A stretch of DNA of 64,000 nucleotides from Bacillota bacterium (lineage in GTDB: Bacteria > Bacillota > UBA4882 > UBA8346). The notes under the pieces were generated by a model that was not told the DNA's origin, made no database searches, and was given only the letters and a program-made list of their open reading frames with translations. Positions within the stretch are counted from its first letter, which is position 1. Each line of letters opens with the position of its first letter. The position numbers were made by a program, and so were the translations under genes. The stretch is from positions 69,643-133,642 of the forward strand of contig JAEYGI010000050.1 of NCBI GenBank assembly GCA_023402395.1, in the 5' to 3' direction. Of the stretch, positions 45,662 through 54,080 are shown in pieces.

Positions 45662-45702
45662 TTGTTATTTAATTTATCAATCATTGTTATTATAAATTAC
45701 AA
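45662..45702. promoter_or_regulatory. Possible Rex-like operator region upstream of adhE
   Basis: Two imperfect palindromes, TTGTTATTTAATTTATCAA (45662-45680) and TTGTTATTATAAATTACAA (45684-45702), resemble the clostridial Rex site TTGTTA-N6-TAACAA but have one extra central base and imperfect right halves. The place, upstream of adhE, is right. The match is weak. Confidence 0.3.
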
Positions 45703-45834
45703 TCTTTCATCTGTCAATAACCCGATCAAATTTTAAACAACCGATTTTGGCCTGATTTTCGAAACGTGTAATAGCCAAGGCTTATCGCGCGTCCTGCCAA
45801 ACAAGTGATTGGTAAAAGCTCTGGGCCAACCAGC

Positions 45835-45863
45835 TTTACTCAATTAGTATGGCATGCTATACT
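45835..45863 (+). promoter_or_regulatory. Sigma-A type promoter for rex
   Basis: TTTACT (45835-45840), 17 bases and TATACT (45858-45863) form a vegetative-type promoter about 100 bp before the rex ATG. Confidence 0.5.
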
Positions 45864-45965
45864 TAAACACACACTTAAAGTTAGTAATTTATTTCGTCAA
45901 AGCCAGGTCCCGGAAACCGGTCCGGCGGCAGCGGCTTGGATTGATCGCGAAAGGGGTTTTGAAGG

Positions 45966-46640
45966 ATGGATGCCGGGGATGGTTCAAATCAGAAAAAAAG
46001 GGGGCGCCAGGAAATCCCGCTCTCAGTGGTCAAACGCCTACCCGTCTATTACCGTTTCCTGACCGACCTCGCCCGGAAAGAAGTTGAACGTGTCTCTTCC
46101 CGGGAATTGGCGGCCAAGATCGGAATCAACTCTTCCCAATTGCGTCAGGACCTGAACCTGTTCGGTTCTTTCGGCCAGCAGGGCTACGGCTACCGGGTTC
46201 TGGATCTGCTGCATGAGGTGGAACAAATTCTCGGCATCGGCCAGGATACTCCGATGGTCCTAATTGGAGCCGGAAATATCGGACGGGCCATCATCAATTA
46301 TGATAATTTCAAGCGGCGCGGCTTTCGAATAACAGCGATCTTCGACCGCAATCCTAAACTCTTCGGAGAGTTGGTGGACGGCATCCCCATCCGGGATATT
46401 ACGGAATTGGAGGAGCATCTTCACGAACATGCGGTCCGGATGGGAATTCTCACCATCCCCTCCGCCTCGGCTCAGGAGATCGCCGATATTTTAGTCACCC
46501 ATGGGGTCAAGGGGATCTGGAACTTCGCTCCCGTATCCCTGAAGGTTCCGCCCGACGTGGCGGTCGAAAACGTTCACATCAGCGAAAGCCTGATGATCCT
46601 CTCCTTTCGGGTCCGGCAAGGTTCCGAAGAAAAGGAATGA
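45966..46640 (+). CDS. rex: Redox-sensing transcriptional repressor
   Basis: The 224-residue protein has the N-terminal winged helix IPLSVVKRLPVYYRFL... with SSRELAAKIGINSSQLRQDLNLFG at about 43-66, and a Rossmann domain VLIGAGNIGRAIINY near residue 98 that senses the NADH/NAD+ ratio. The C-terminal helix after FAPVSLKVP is standard. When NADH rises Rex leaves DNA and fermentation genes such as adhE are expressed. The divergent adhE neighbour fits. The ATG is preceded by only a moderate site (AAAGGGG). Confidence 0.92.
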   Translation: MDAGDGSNQKKRGRQEIPLSVVKRLPVYYRFLTDLARKEVERVSSRELAAKIGINSSQLRQDLNLFGSFGQQGYGYRVLDLLHEVEQILGIGQDTPMVLIGAGNIGRAIINYDNFKRRGFRITAIFDRNPKLFGELVDGIPIRDITELEEHLHEHAVRMGILTIPSASAQEIADILVTHGVKGIWNFAPVSLKVPPDVAVENVHISESLMILSFRVRQGSEEKE

Positions 46641-46664
46641 CGTGATTATTTGATTATGGCCATG

Positions 46665-46697
46665 AAAAAGCCGGCTCCGTTTGGGCCGGCTTTTTTA
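46665..46697. terminator. Bidirectional terminator between rex and the AraC gene
   Basis: AAAAAGCCGGC (46665-46675) pairs with GCCGGCTTTTTT (46685-46696), giving a T run on both strands between the converging rex and AraC-type genes. Confidence 0.88.
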
Positions 46698-46742
46698 TTA
46701 CAATTTTCATTGCAATGGGCTTAACTTTATTTCCTACTGCGC

Positions 46743-47636
46743 TTAAGTTTTCGGGGTGACCCGGTCCCTCGGGCCGGAATCGGCCGCACCGTTTATTGCG
46801 GCGTTTGCCATTTTTTTGTATTGGGCCGGAGAAATGCCCATATGCTTTTTAAACATCCGGAAGAAGCTTGAATAATCGGTAAAGCCGCATAAATGGCTGG
46901 TTTCGGTAAGATTGAAACCTTCCATAATCAGGGACTTAGCTTTGGAGACCCGCTTGCAGACGATGTATTCGTAAACGCTGCTTCCAAAATGCTTTTTGAA
47001 CAGTTTGCTCAGATAAAATTTGTCAAAATAAAAATGCTTCGCCAGGGAGGCTAGACTCAATTCCTGCTGGAGATGGGTCTCGATATAACTGAGAATCGCA
47101 AATAATTTCCCCGGTATCTGAGGGCTCTCGTCATCCGGCTGGTTTGCCTGGAAGATCTTATTCAGCCATACCAACAACTCAATGAAGCAGGTGGTCTTCA
47201 AGAGTTCCGACTCCGGGGACCGGCGGAGATCCACCTGCTCAATCCGGTCAAAATAGGCGCGGACTTCATCCCGTTGCCAGTCATCGAGAACAATTCGATT
47301 ATATTCCCCTTTCGGCCGCTGCAAAAAGCAATGAAGCAGGTCAAACCGGTAAATATTAAAGGCTTGAATCGCCGCGGGTTTAAAGATGATCGTGATCCGC
47401 TCATAGGTGGCGTCGGATTGCAAAAAAACCCGGTGCAGTTCCTGATGGTTGGTTATGAAAATATCGCCGGGCCTCGCCATGTAAACCCGTTTCTCAATCA
47501 AGTATTTGACGTCCCCGGAGATTAAGAAAAAAATCTCAAATCCGTCATGAAGGTGGAATTTGAGTTGGGGAACCTGCCGGTAACGAATTCGCCGATATTC
47601 AATATCCGTTTGATCCTGATAACCATTTCCGGTCAT
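46743..47636 (-). CDS. AraC-family regulator with cupin-like sensor domain
   Basis: The ATG at 47636 behind GGGGGAG gives 297 residues. An N-terminal cupin part (LKFHLHDGFEIFFLISGDVKYLIE, RPGDIFITNHQELHRV) is followed by the AraC double helix-turn-helix from about 190 (LSLASLAKHFYFDKFYLSKLFKKHFG, ETSHLCGFTDYSSFFRMFKKHMGISPAQY). This arrangement is common for sugar or glycan regulators. It is divergent from the gene at 47771 and probably controls it. Confidence 0.85.
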   Translation of the reverse strand: MTGNGYQDQTDIEYRRIRYRQVPQLKFHLHDGFEIFFLISGDVKYLIEKRVYMARPGDIFITNHQELHRVFLQSDATYERITIIFKPAAIQAFNIYRFDLLHCFLQRPKGEYNRIVLDDWQRDEVRAYFDRIEQVDLRRSPESELLKTTCFIELLVWLNKIFQANQPDDESPQIPGKLFAILSYIETHLQQELSLASLAKHFYFDKFYLSKLFKKHFGSSVYEYIVCKRVSKAKSLIMEGFNLTETSHLCGFTDYSSFFRMFKKHMGISPAQYKKMANAAINGAADSGPRDRVTPKT

Positions 47637-47691
47637 AACCAGCTCCCCCGGTATCGTCCTATAGTCAATAATCGCAATGTTTGAACCAACT

Positions 47692-47719
47692 TTGACAATG
47701 AATTTGTTAATATTATACT
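47692..47719 (+). promoter_or_regulatory. Sigma-A type promoter for the 47771 gene
   Basis: TTGACA (47692-47697), 16 bases and TATACT (47714-47719) lie about 50 bp before the ATG; a TATAAT word follows a few bases later. Confidence 0.55.
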
Positions 47720-47770
47720 TTATAATAAAACCGATCACAAGTTACAGTAATTCAGTAAGGAGTATTCGCC

Positions 47771-49540
47771 ATGGAACGCACCTTGGATCAATTGGTTCAT
47801 CAACATTTCCGGCCGTCCTTATCCAGTCTCTATGCCCGAATTGTTAGGGAAGGAACCGGCTGCGTCATGGATGGGGTGAAAGTTTTCAACGAAAAAGCCC
47901 CTTTCCTGAGCGGGAAGATCATCAATCTCGCGAGTTACCTACTGACGGATTTAAACGGCGCCGAGCCCTCCCCAACCGATTTCATCACGGAGACCAGATA
48001 CATTGTGGCGCTCATGTCGCAACTGCCGACTGAGACTTGGGGGACTTTAAACGGGGTCGCCGGCCTGTACCGCTTGCAACAGGCGGGCCTGCTCGAACGG
48101 GCCGTCGACGGTGAAAGCCTGGCCAGGTTCAAACTATCCTGGGATTGGCGTTCGTTTGTCGATCCGGCCACGCACGATCTGATCAATAAGCCGACTAATT
48201 ATTATGGCGTGGCCTACGGAATTGCCAAATACCGCGAATTGCTCGGCTGGGAGGATTCCGCGATCAGCGAGCGCCTTTTCGCCCGGCTTTTGGAACATAT
48301 CCATCGCTATTCGGGAGAATGCGACTATATGGATGAAACTCCCGGAGAGGGGCGTTTTGATCGTTATTCCATCAATATTCCCGCCGAATTATGCCATTTA
48401 CTCGCCGAAAGCGCAACCCCCATTCCCGCCCGGCTGCTGACCATGTTGCGGAATTCCGCCGAAATCCATCTGCAGTTGGCCAATTCAGCCGGTAATGGCT
48501 TTTCATACGGCCGAAGCATCGGGATCTTTGGCGGGGCCGCCAGTCTGGAAGTCCTGTCCGTGGCCGCGGCGATGGGGGTGTTGACCGAAGCCGAAACCGA
48601 ACTGGCCTATGACCTCATTCTCAAAATCGTCGCCCAATGGCTTGACTTCTGGTGGGATCCGCAAATGAACGCCTTTAATCTTTGGGAAAAAGGGCGACGC
48701 ACCGATGGTTACCGTAACAAATTCCGGATCTTGGACGTTCTGCTGACCATTTATCTCTTGCTCTTCGACAAATACCGGTTTTGGCGAAACGCCGGATTTT
48801 CGTCCCGCCTTCCCGCCTCCGATTTCCAGGAGCGCTTGGCCGCATTGCCGCACTCGCGGTACTTCCAATTTTCCAAAACCGAAACAGCGGAACGGGGCCT
48901 AATCATTATCCGGGACCGGCGGCATGTCTTCAGTCTCCCCATAATCAACGGGGGAATCAAATATTTTAAGACGTCGCCCTACTTGCCCATACCGCATCAA
49001 AATTGGGTGATCGAATCGGTTCCGGAGTCGGTCCATCCTCAATTGATCCCCAAACTGATATTGAACGACGGCGCGGAGATTATGCCGATCGCATTCATCA
49101 AAAATATCACGCTCCACGATGCCGGGGATGAGTGCCGGGTGGATTTTGAGTATGACTCCTTTTGCCTGGTGAACGGTTCCATTCCCGCGCCTTTTCCGGG
49201 CCTGTCCGGGAAAACCTCCCTTTCTTTCCGGAACGGTTCGATCAGGGGGACTTACCTGATGCAGCCGCAATCGGCCCCCTTGCCCATCCGCGAGATCGTT
49301 ATTGAATTTCCCAGCTTTTCCACGGGACCGCGCCTAATGGGGGATAAAGTTGTCTATCATGAGGGGATCATCCACGAAGCCCAAGTTGAAGGTCTCGAAC
49401 GTTGCGATATTGAAAACGTCGAAAACGAGGAATTGTACCATACCTCTCACGGCCCTCTGAAAACCCGGGCCCGATGGTGGTCGGGACCGCAAACCGCGCG
49501 CGGGCCGTTTGCCATCCGCTGGGTAATCAAGTATCGTTGA
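47771..49540 (+). CDS. Unrecognised 589-residue protein, possibly a polysaccharide-lyase-like toroid enzyme
   Basis: The ATG follows TAAGGAGTATTCGCC. There is no signal peptide. The first 350 residues look alpha-helical with several aromatic-rich helices (for example GTLNGVAGLYRLQQ, FSYGRSIGIFGGAASLEVLS), and the rest looks beta-rich with WSGPQTARGPFAIRWVIKY at the end. Helical-toroid plus beta-sandwich order is seen in heparinase and related lyases and in DUF2264-like proteins, but I see no catalytic motif and do not assign a function. The divergent cupin/AraC regulator supports a carbohydrate role. Confidence 0.6.
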   Translation: MERTLDQLVHQHFRPSLSSLYARIVREGTGCVMDGVKVFNEKAPFLSGKIINLASYLLTDLNGAEPSPTDFITETRYIVALMSQLPTETWGTLNGVAGLYRLQQAGLLERAVDGESLARFKLSWDWRSFVDPATHDLINKPTNYYGVAYGIAKYRELLGWEDSAISERLFARLLEHIHRYSGECDYMDETPGEGRFDRYSINIPAELCHLLAESATPIPARLLTMLRNSAEIHLQLANSAGNGFSYGRSIGIFGGAASLEVLSVAAAMGVLTEAETELAYDLILKIVAQWLDFWWDPQMNAFNLWEKGRRTDGYRNKFRILDVLLTIYLLLFDKYRFWRNAGFSSRLPASDFQERLAALPHSRYFQFSKTETAERGLIIIRDRRHVFSLPIINGGIKYFKTSPYLPIPHQNWVIESVPESVHPQLIPKLILNDGAEIMPIAFIKNITLHDAGDECRVDFEYDSFCLVNGSIPAPFPGLSGKTSLSFRNGSIRGTYLMQPQSAPLPIREIVIEFPSFSTGPRLMGDKVVYHEGIIHEAQVEGLERCDIENVENEELYHTSHGPLKTRARWWSGPQTARGPFAIRWVIKYR

Positions 49541-49605
49541 GAAGTCGACCGGGGCATCATGATGGGGGTCGACACATTGTTTTCAACCGTGTACCCGGCC
49601 GGGCT

Positions 49606-49720
49606 CCGAACATGATCCGGCTATTGGCTCCGATCCGGACATCCCCACAAATCGTGGCGTTGGGGGCAATGTAAGCGGACTCGTCGATTTGCGGTTTTTT
49701 TCTAAGTGTTCAAGCTGCAT
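49606..49720 (-). pseudogene. 5' fragment of a hexapeptide-repeat (left-handed beta-helix) gene, frameshifted
   Basis: From the ATG at 49720 (GGGGATC upstream) the frame reads MQLEHLEK, then shifts by one base in a run of A residues and continues PQIDESAYIAPNATICGD and VRIGANSRIMFGA. These are hexapeptide-repeat coils like gamma-carbonic anhydrase or acetyltransferases. After that the similarity stops near 49606. The gene is both frameshifted and truncated. Confidence 0.6.
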
Positions 49721-49762
49721 CGGTTGATCCCCTTTCCATGAATAGCAAAAATCCTTGAGACT

Positions 49763-50069
49763 TCAAATAATTTCCCAAGGATTTGGTTTAAGGTTATTTA
49801 TATCTCTTGCATCATGGATTACTGCTAAGATAAAGAGAGTTTCTTCATCAATTCTGTATATGACTCGATAACTATTGTAAATAATTTCACGAATATCCTC
49901 TCTTTTTATTTCCGGAACCTCTCGGCCCAATCTCGGGAACTGACAAGTTTATCCACCGCTCCGATGATTTTTGCCATCAATTGGGCGGCATAATATTCCG
50001 AATCATGCGAGATGTAACTTTAATACTCTCAAGGTTCGAAACCGCGGACCTGGTCCAGATAATCTTCAT
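49763..50069 (-). pseudogene. RelE/ParE-type toxin gene with two frameshifts
   Basis: Three consecutive frames on the minus strand form one ParE-like protein. The first reads MKIIWTRSAVSNLESIK, the second YISHDSEYYAAQLMAKIIGA, and the third FPRLGREVPEIKREDIREII, NSYRVIYRIDEETLFILAVI and HDARDINN. Single-base changes near 50016 and near 49950 break the gene. The ATG overlaps the antitoxin stop (TCATGA), as in an intact toxin-antitoxin pair. Confidence 0.8.
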
Positions 50070-50242
50070 GACAGAAACTTCTTTTTAACTTCCTCATGGG
50101 ATATTGTTTCACCCTCCTCAATTTCATGAAGAGCGGTTTCAACTCTTTTTTTTATATAAATCTGATACATCAAATCGTCCCACGTCGCGTTCTCCGGCAG
50201 GCTATCGATAATTCTCTTCGCTTCATCTTTATTTAAGCTCAT
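50066..50242 (-). CDS. Small antitoxin of a RelB/ParD-like toxin-antitoxin pair
   Basis: This 58-residue protein, below usual ORF size cut-offs, begins MSLNKDEAKRIIDSLPENA and ends GETISHEEVKKKFLS, the pattern of small antitoxins preceding ParE/RelE toxins. A start at 50242 fits the intergenic spacing. Its stop overlaps the start of the toxin gene by four bases. It appears intact although the toxin is broken, so it may now be a relic or still protect against related toxins. Confidence 0.75.
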   Translation of the reverse strand: MSLNKDEAKRIIDSLPENATWDDLMYQIYIKKRVETALHEIEEGETISHEEVKKKFLS

Positions 50243-50321
50243 TTACAGCACTCCAATCATAGCTTATATCTATTATATCATAAAACCAATTATCATACAT
50301 CCAAATAATGGTTATATCTCC

Positions 50322-50837
50322 TTAAATATAGCTAACCCAACCCAAGATCCGTTTCGCTTCCCGGATCGCCAGCAAATCCCGACGGTGAAACGTCGCCCCG
50401 CGGGGATCGGCCGGAAAGGTCGCCAGCAAATCAACGGCCTCGTCGAGGGTGACCCATTCGATCGCCTGAATCAGTTCTTGCTCTTTGTCGGTCCAGTTTG
50501 TCGCTTGTTCCGACAATGCCCTCAAAACATAATAATATGAAACGGTCTTCCGCCGGATATCGTAGAAATAATCGATGATCATTCCGATCTCATGCAAAAT
50601 CTCGCATTCCAGCCCAAGCTCTTCAAGGATCTCCCGTTTAACCGCCATTTCCGGGGTTTCCCCCGGTTCAATGCCGCCGCCGGGCGTGATGTAACAATTT
50701 ACTTTATCCTTGATGTACATCCGGACCAAGGCCATCTTGCCGTCTTGGTTCAGAACGATGGCTCTGGACGCATGCTTTTCAAAGGCTATTTCCTGAAACG
50801 GATAGATGTCATCTTTGAATTCATGAAGCAGTTTCAT
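50322..50837 (-). CDS. Nudix hydrolase
   Basis: The 171-residue protein has a complete Nudix box, GGIEPGETPEMAVKREILEELGLE, at about 53-76, and so hydrolyses a nucleoside diphosphate linked to another group. It starts behind GAGAGGTG, three bases after a second Nudix gene ends, so the two are co-transcribed. The substrate is not predictable. Confidence 0.88.
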   Translation of the reverse strand: MKLLHEFKDDIYPFQEIAFEKHASRAIVLNQDGKMALVRMYIKDKVNCYITPGGGIEPGETPEMAVKREILEELGLECEILHEIGMIIDYFYDIRRKTVSYYYVLRALSEQATNWTDKEQELIQAIEWVTLDEAVDLLATFPADPRGATFHRRDLLAIREAKRILGWVSYI

Positions 50838-50840
50838 AGT

Positions 50841-51230
50841 TCACCTCTCGAAAAACCGGTCGATCTCCTTCCGGCAGTTGAAGCAGAAATCGAACTGATC
50901 GAGTTCGGCCCGGCCGACCCAGTGGATTTGTTCGATTTCATCCCGTTTCAGGCGGATCTCGCCGGAAATCCCAGCGGTGTATGTAATCAGCGCCAACCGT
51001 TGCTCCGCTTCCGTTTTGACGGTCACGGCCAGCAATTGGAGATCAACCAGATCGCAGCCGATCTCTTCCTTCGTTTCCCGCCGGATGCACTCCTCCGGCG
51101 TCTCATCCGGTTCCAGATGCCCGCCGACGTTCTCCCACCGCAGCGGGTGGATTCGTTTCTCCCGGCTGCGTTGCGCAATCAGAATCCGTCCCGCTGAATC
51201 ATGAATCACTACCGAACAGCCGATGGTCAT
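50841..51230 (-). CDS. Nudix hydrolase, MutT-like
   Basis: The 129-residue protein has the Nudix box GGHLEPDETPEECIRRETKEEIGC at about 36-59. Size and MTIGCSVVIHDSAGRILIAQRS at the start are MutT/ADP-ribose pyrophosphatase-like. It is the first gene of the tandem Nudix pair. A housecleaning role is likely but the substrate is unknown. Confidence 0.87.
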   Translation of the reverse strand: MTIGCSVVIHDSAGRILIAQRSREKRIHPLRWENVGGHLEPDETPEECIRRETKEEIGCDLVDLQLLAVTVKTEAEQRLALITYTAGISGEIRLKRDEIEQIHWVGRAELDQFDFCFNCRKEIDRFFER

Positions 51231-51329
51231 TGCCTTGCCTTCATTCTCTCTTGTTTACTCTCATTTTAATTTATCACATACGGGGCGTTTCTCCAAGTCG
51301 CAGAAAAGATAAAAGACCGGATATCCCGC

Positions 51330-51672
51330 CGGCACTCATTGCCGCAACTGCGGCATCCATTCCCGTTCCTCCTGCGTTCTTCGCCGTAACTACGGCGCTC
51401 ACCGCCACAACTACGGCATCGGTTGCCGGACTTGCGGCATTGATTGCCAAAACTACGGCGCTCTTTGCCGCAACTGCGGCAGCGGTTGCCGTTAAGGCGG
51501 CGCCTAATGCCCGAACTACGGCAGTGACTGCCGCAACTACGGCAAGCCTTGCCGTAAGTCCGGCATTAATCGCCTGTCAATTTTGGGTCATCCCCGTTAC
51601 TGCGGCAGCGAATGCCGGGCCATTTCGGGTAGTTGAATAGGCAAAGGAAACTATCCCCTGTCAATTGTTTGG
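51330..51672 (+). repeat. Array A4 of 21-bp hairpin units with 3' tail
   Basis: About 13 units with arms CGGCA/TGCCG or CGGCG/CGCCG, five-base loops and AACTA-like spacers follow one another. The end carries CCTGTCAATTTTGGGTCATC, a last CGGCA/TGCCG pair, GGGCCATTTCGGGTA and CCCCTGTCAATTGTTTGG (51655-51672). Much of it is nearly identical to array A5, 11 kb away. It lies between the Nudix genes and the end of the sugar-acid operon. The rest of 51231-51797 has only the terminator listed next. Confidence 0.82.
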
Positions 51673-51734
51673 AAGGGACGCTGTAAATTCCTTGGTCCAC
51701 GGTCTGGGGTTGGCAACTCTGGCTCCTGGTTTTA

Positions 51735-51767
51735 TGAAAAAACCCCGGATCTAAGTTGATTCCGGGG
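51735..51767 (-). terminator. Rho-independent terminator after the kinase gene
   Basis: On the minus strand CCCCGGA, an 11-base loop and TCCGGGG are followed by TTTTTTCAT, about 30 bp after the kinase stop. Confidence 0.82.
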
Positions 51768-51797
51768 AAAAATTTCGCTGCCAAGATATTTTTTCAG

Positions 51798-53054
51798 TTA
51801 CGAGCGCAAACTCTTGGCGAGCGTCTCCGAATCCCCAAAAGAACCCGCCTTGGTAATCACCCTCAACCCTTCAAACCGCCCGCCCCGCAAGCGGCCGGCG
51901 CAGACGCCCGGCTCGATTTCGGATTCCACTTCCAAGCCCCAGCCGCCGAGAGCCTTCACCGCGCCGGCCGCAATGTCGCCCCCGCTCAGATACAAGGTCT
52001 TGATTCCAATCTCCTCCGTCAGCAGCCGGGCGATCTCTCCCAATCCCGAAGCCAGCAGGGTTGCGTCCAATGACGCGGGGTCAACCGCCGCAGCGTCGTC
52101 AAACCGGATCACCACTGCCCGCTTTCCGGAGGCGATAGCTGCTTTGGCTTCCGAGACAACGCGCCGGATGGCGTCCGGCCGCTGCGCCGCGATAGTAAGC
52201 GCGGCGCGCTCCGCCACGCTCTCGGCCAGCCAAGGCAGAGCCTCCAGCGCGCGCCGGATTTGAAGCCTGGCGTTCCGGCTGCGGCTTCCAATGACCGCCG
52301 CGACGATTCCGTTGTCCGCTGCCTCTAGCGCGGGGCGGTCAGCCGGTTTCGCCGCAAACAGCCGTCGCGCCAAAGCGCCGGCCAGTCCCGCCGTTCCGCA
52401 AGGCAGCAATTGCGCGGCGAATGATACGCTGATCTGCGCCAATATGTCCAAATGGCGGGGTTGGGTGGCATCCGCCACAATGATCCGGCATCCGTCGGCC
52501 ATTAGCCCGCGCAGCACCGCAGTGGCGCTCTCCACTCCGCCATAAACCGACGCCAGCGGCAGATACCCGACCTTCCGGCGGCTAGTGGCAGCCAGCAATG
52601 TGGGAAGATGCGATTCCCGCACCGGTGTCACCGGATCGGCGGCCAGTTCCGTCTCATGAACCGGCGCGCCCTGCAGCAGTTGATACCCTCCGGCGGTGAT
52701 CCGCTGGTTTTCAGGCAGGGCCGGGGCCATCAGCGCCGTCCGGTCCCGCCCCAACCCGTCGAGGACGGCGTCCAGCTCCGCTCCGAGATTGCCCCGCAGG
52801 CCGGAATCGACCTTTTTATAGAGGATGTCTTCCGGCATCAGCCGCAACTGTTGGACAGCCTTGTAGTTGGCCTGGTAAGCTTCGTCCGGAGGCAGGCCCC
52901 TGGAGTTCACGGTCAGGGCCACCACTTGGTAATCCGGCCGGCCAGGTTGCAGCCCCGGGTCAAACAAAGTAACGCATCCGGCGCCAGCCGCGGCGAAACG
53001 GGCGATGCTGTCGTTGGCGCCCGTGAAATCGTCGGCGACGATCACAACGGCCAT
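51798..53054 (-). CDS. Four-carbon acid sugar kinase (DtnK/OtnK family)
   Basis: The 418-residue protein starts VVIVADDFTGANDSIARFAAAG, the standard start of the DUF1537 kinases that phosphorylate D-threonate, D-erythronate or 3-oxo-tetronate. GSRSRNARLQIRRAL and LSGGDIAAGAVKALGGWG near the C-terminus are nucleotide-binding blocks. Its ATG follows directly on the pdxA2 stop. With a PdxA2 neighbour, phosphorylation of D-threonate or D-erythronate at C4 followed by oxidative decarboxylation to dihydroxyacetone phosphate is the known pattern. Confidence 0.85.
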   Translation of the reverse strand: MAVVIVADDFTGANDSIARFAAAGAGCVTLFDPGLQPGRPDYQVVALTVNSRGLPPDEAYQANYKAVQQLRLMPEDILYKKVDSGLRGNLGAELDAVLDGLGRDRTALMAPALPENQRITAGGYQLLQGAPVHETELAADPVTPVRESHLPTLLAATSRRKVGYLPLASVYGGVESATAVLRGLMADGCRIIVADATQPRHLDILAQISVSFAAQLLPCGTAGLAGALARRLFAAKPADRPALEAADNGIVAAVIGSRSRNARLQIRRALEALPWLAESVAERAALTIAAQRPDAIRRVVSEAKAAIASGKRAVVIRFDDAAAVDPASLDATLLASGLGEIARLLTEEIGIKTLYLSGGDIAAGAVKALGGWGLEVESEIEPGVCAGRLRGGRFEGLRVITKAGSFGDSETLAKSLRS

Positions 53055-54080
53055 CTATGCTCCCTCCGCCTCGCCGCTCATTCGGATCGCCAGTTCAATG
53101 GCGTCGATCATGCTCTTGGCGCTGGCGGTGCCTTTTCCGGCTTGATCAAAGGCAGTGCCGTGATCCACCGAAGTCCGGATGATCGGCAGCCCCAGGGTGA
53201 CATTGACCCCGGAGATGCTCATACTCTTCCCCTCCATAGTGAACCCGGCCATTTTTAGCGGAATATGTCCCTGATCGTGATACATGGCGATGGCAAAATC
53301 ATAACTGCCGCCGCGGGCCTTGACGAAAACCGTATCCGGCGGAACCGGGCCTTCCACCGCGATTCCTTCCGCGGCGGCCTGCTCGATGGCTGGGATGATC
53401 TCCCGCAATTCCTCGTCGCCGAAAAGGCCTCCTTCTCCCGAATGCGGATTCAACCCGGCGACTCCAATGCGCGCGTTGGAGATACCCATCCGTTTTCCGG
53501 CGGCATCCGCCAATTTGATGACCTGATACACTCGCTTTTGGGTGACCAGATCGCACGCTTTGCGCAGCGCCACATGGGTGGTGACATGGACGACCCGGAA
53601 GGACCCTTCCACCAGCATCATCGCATAATCGGACGTCTCCGTGAGCCGCGCGAAGATCTCGGTATGGCCGCTATAATGATAACCGGCTTGGTTTAAGGCC
53701 GCTTTATTGATCGGCGCGGTCACCACCGCCGCTATCTTTTTCTCCCGCGCCAGTTGAATGCCTAATTCCAGATATTGATAGGCGGCCCGCCCCGCCGCGG
53801 CTGAGACCTGGCCATAAAGAATGGCGGACGGATCGGCGTTCTGGAGATCTAAAACCGTAATAACCCCCGGTTCCGACTTCATCTCATCAATGGAATGAAT
53901 CCCTTTTACGGTTAAAGGCAGGCCGCAGACGGACACCGCCTTCTCAATAAAGCGGCGGTCTCCGATCACCAGGATCTCAGCGGCTGCTTTCCCGGCGATT
54001 GCTTGGATGGCCTTCACGGTCACCTCGGCTCCGACTCCGGCCGGATCCCCCATGGTCACGGCGATTCGACAAGTCTTCAC
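53055..54080 (-). CDS. pdxA2: 4-phospho-D-threonate/D-erythronate dehydrogenase (PdxA2 type)
   Basis: The 341-residue protein belongs to the PdxA family: ITMGDPAGVGAEV-type start as VTMGDPAGVGAEVTVKAI, the metal-binding histidine in YHYSGHTEIFARLT and IAMYHDQGHIPLKM, and GLPIIRTSVDHGTAFD near the C-terminus. In a vitamin B6 setting it would be PdxA, but next to a DUF1537 kinase it fits PdxA2, which makes dihydroxyacetone phosphate from a phosphorylated C4 acid. It overlaps the alcohol dehydrogenase by four bases. Confidence 0.87.
   Translation of the reverse strand: MKTCRIAVTMGDPAGVGAEVTVKAIQAIAGKAAAEILVIGDRRFIEKAVSVCGLPLTVKGIHSIDEMKSEPGVITVLDLQNADPSAILYGQVSAAAGRAAYQYLELGIQLAREKKIAAVVTAPINKAALNQAGYHYSGHTEIFARLTETSDYAMMLVEGSFRVVHVTTHVALRKACDLVTQKRVYQVIKLADAAGKRMGISNARIGVAGLNPHSGEGGLFGDEELREIIPAIEQAAAEGIAVEGPVPPDTVFVKARGGSYDFAIAMYHDQGHIPLKMAGFTMEGKSMSISGVNVTLGLPIIRTSVDHGTAFDQAGKGTASAKSMIDAIELAIRMSGEAEGA

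Noticed and set aside
51330..51672. CRISPR array
   Set aside because: The 21-bp units vary in their arms, have no constant repeat with unique spacers, and no cas genes are nearby.
53055..54080. Vitamin B6 biosynthesis pdxA
   Set aside because: It directly adjoins a DUF1537 kinase in a catabolic operon, which is the known setting of PdxA2.
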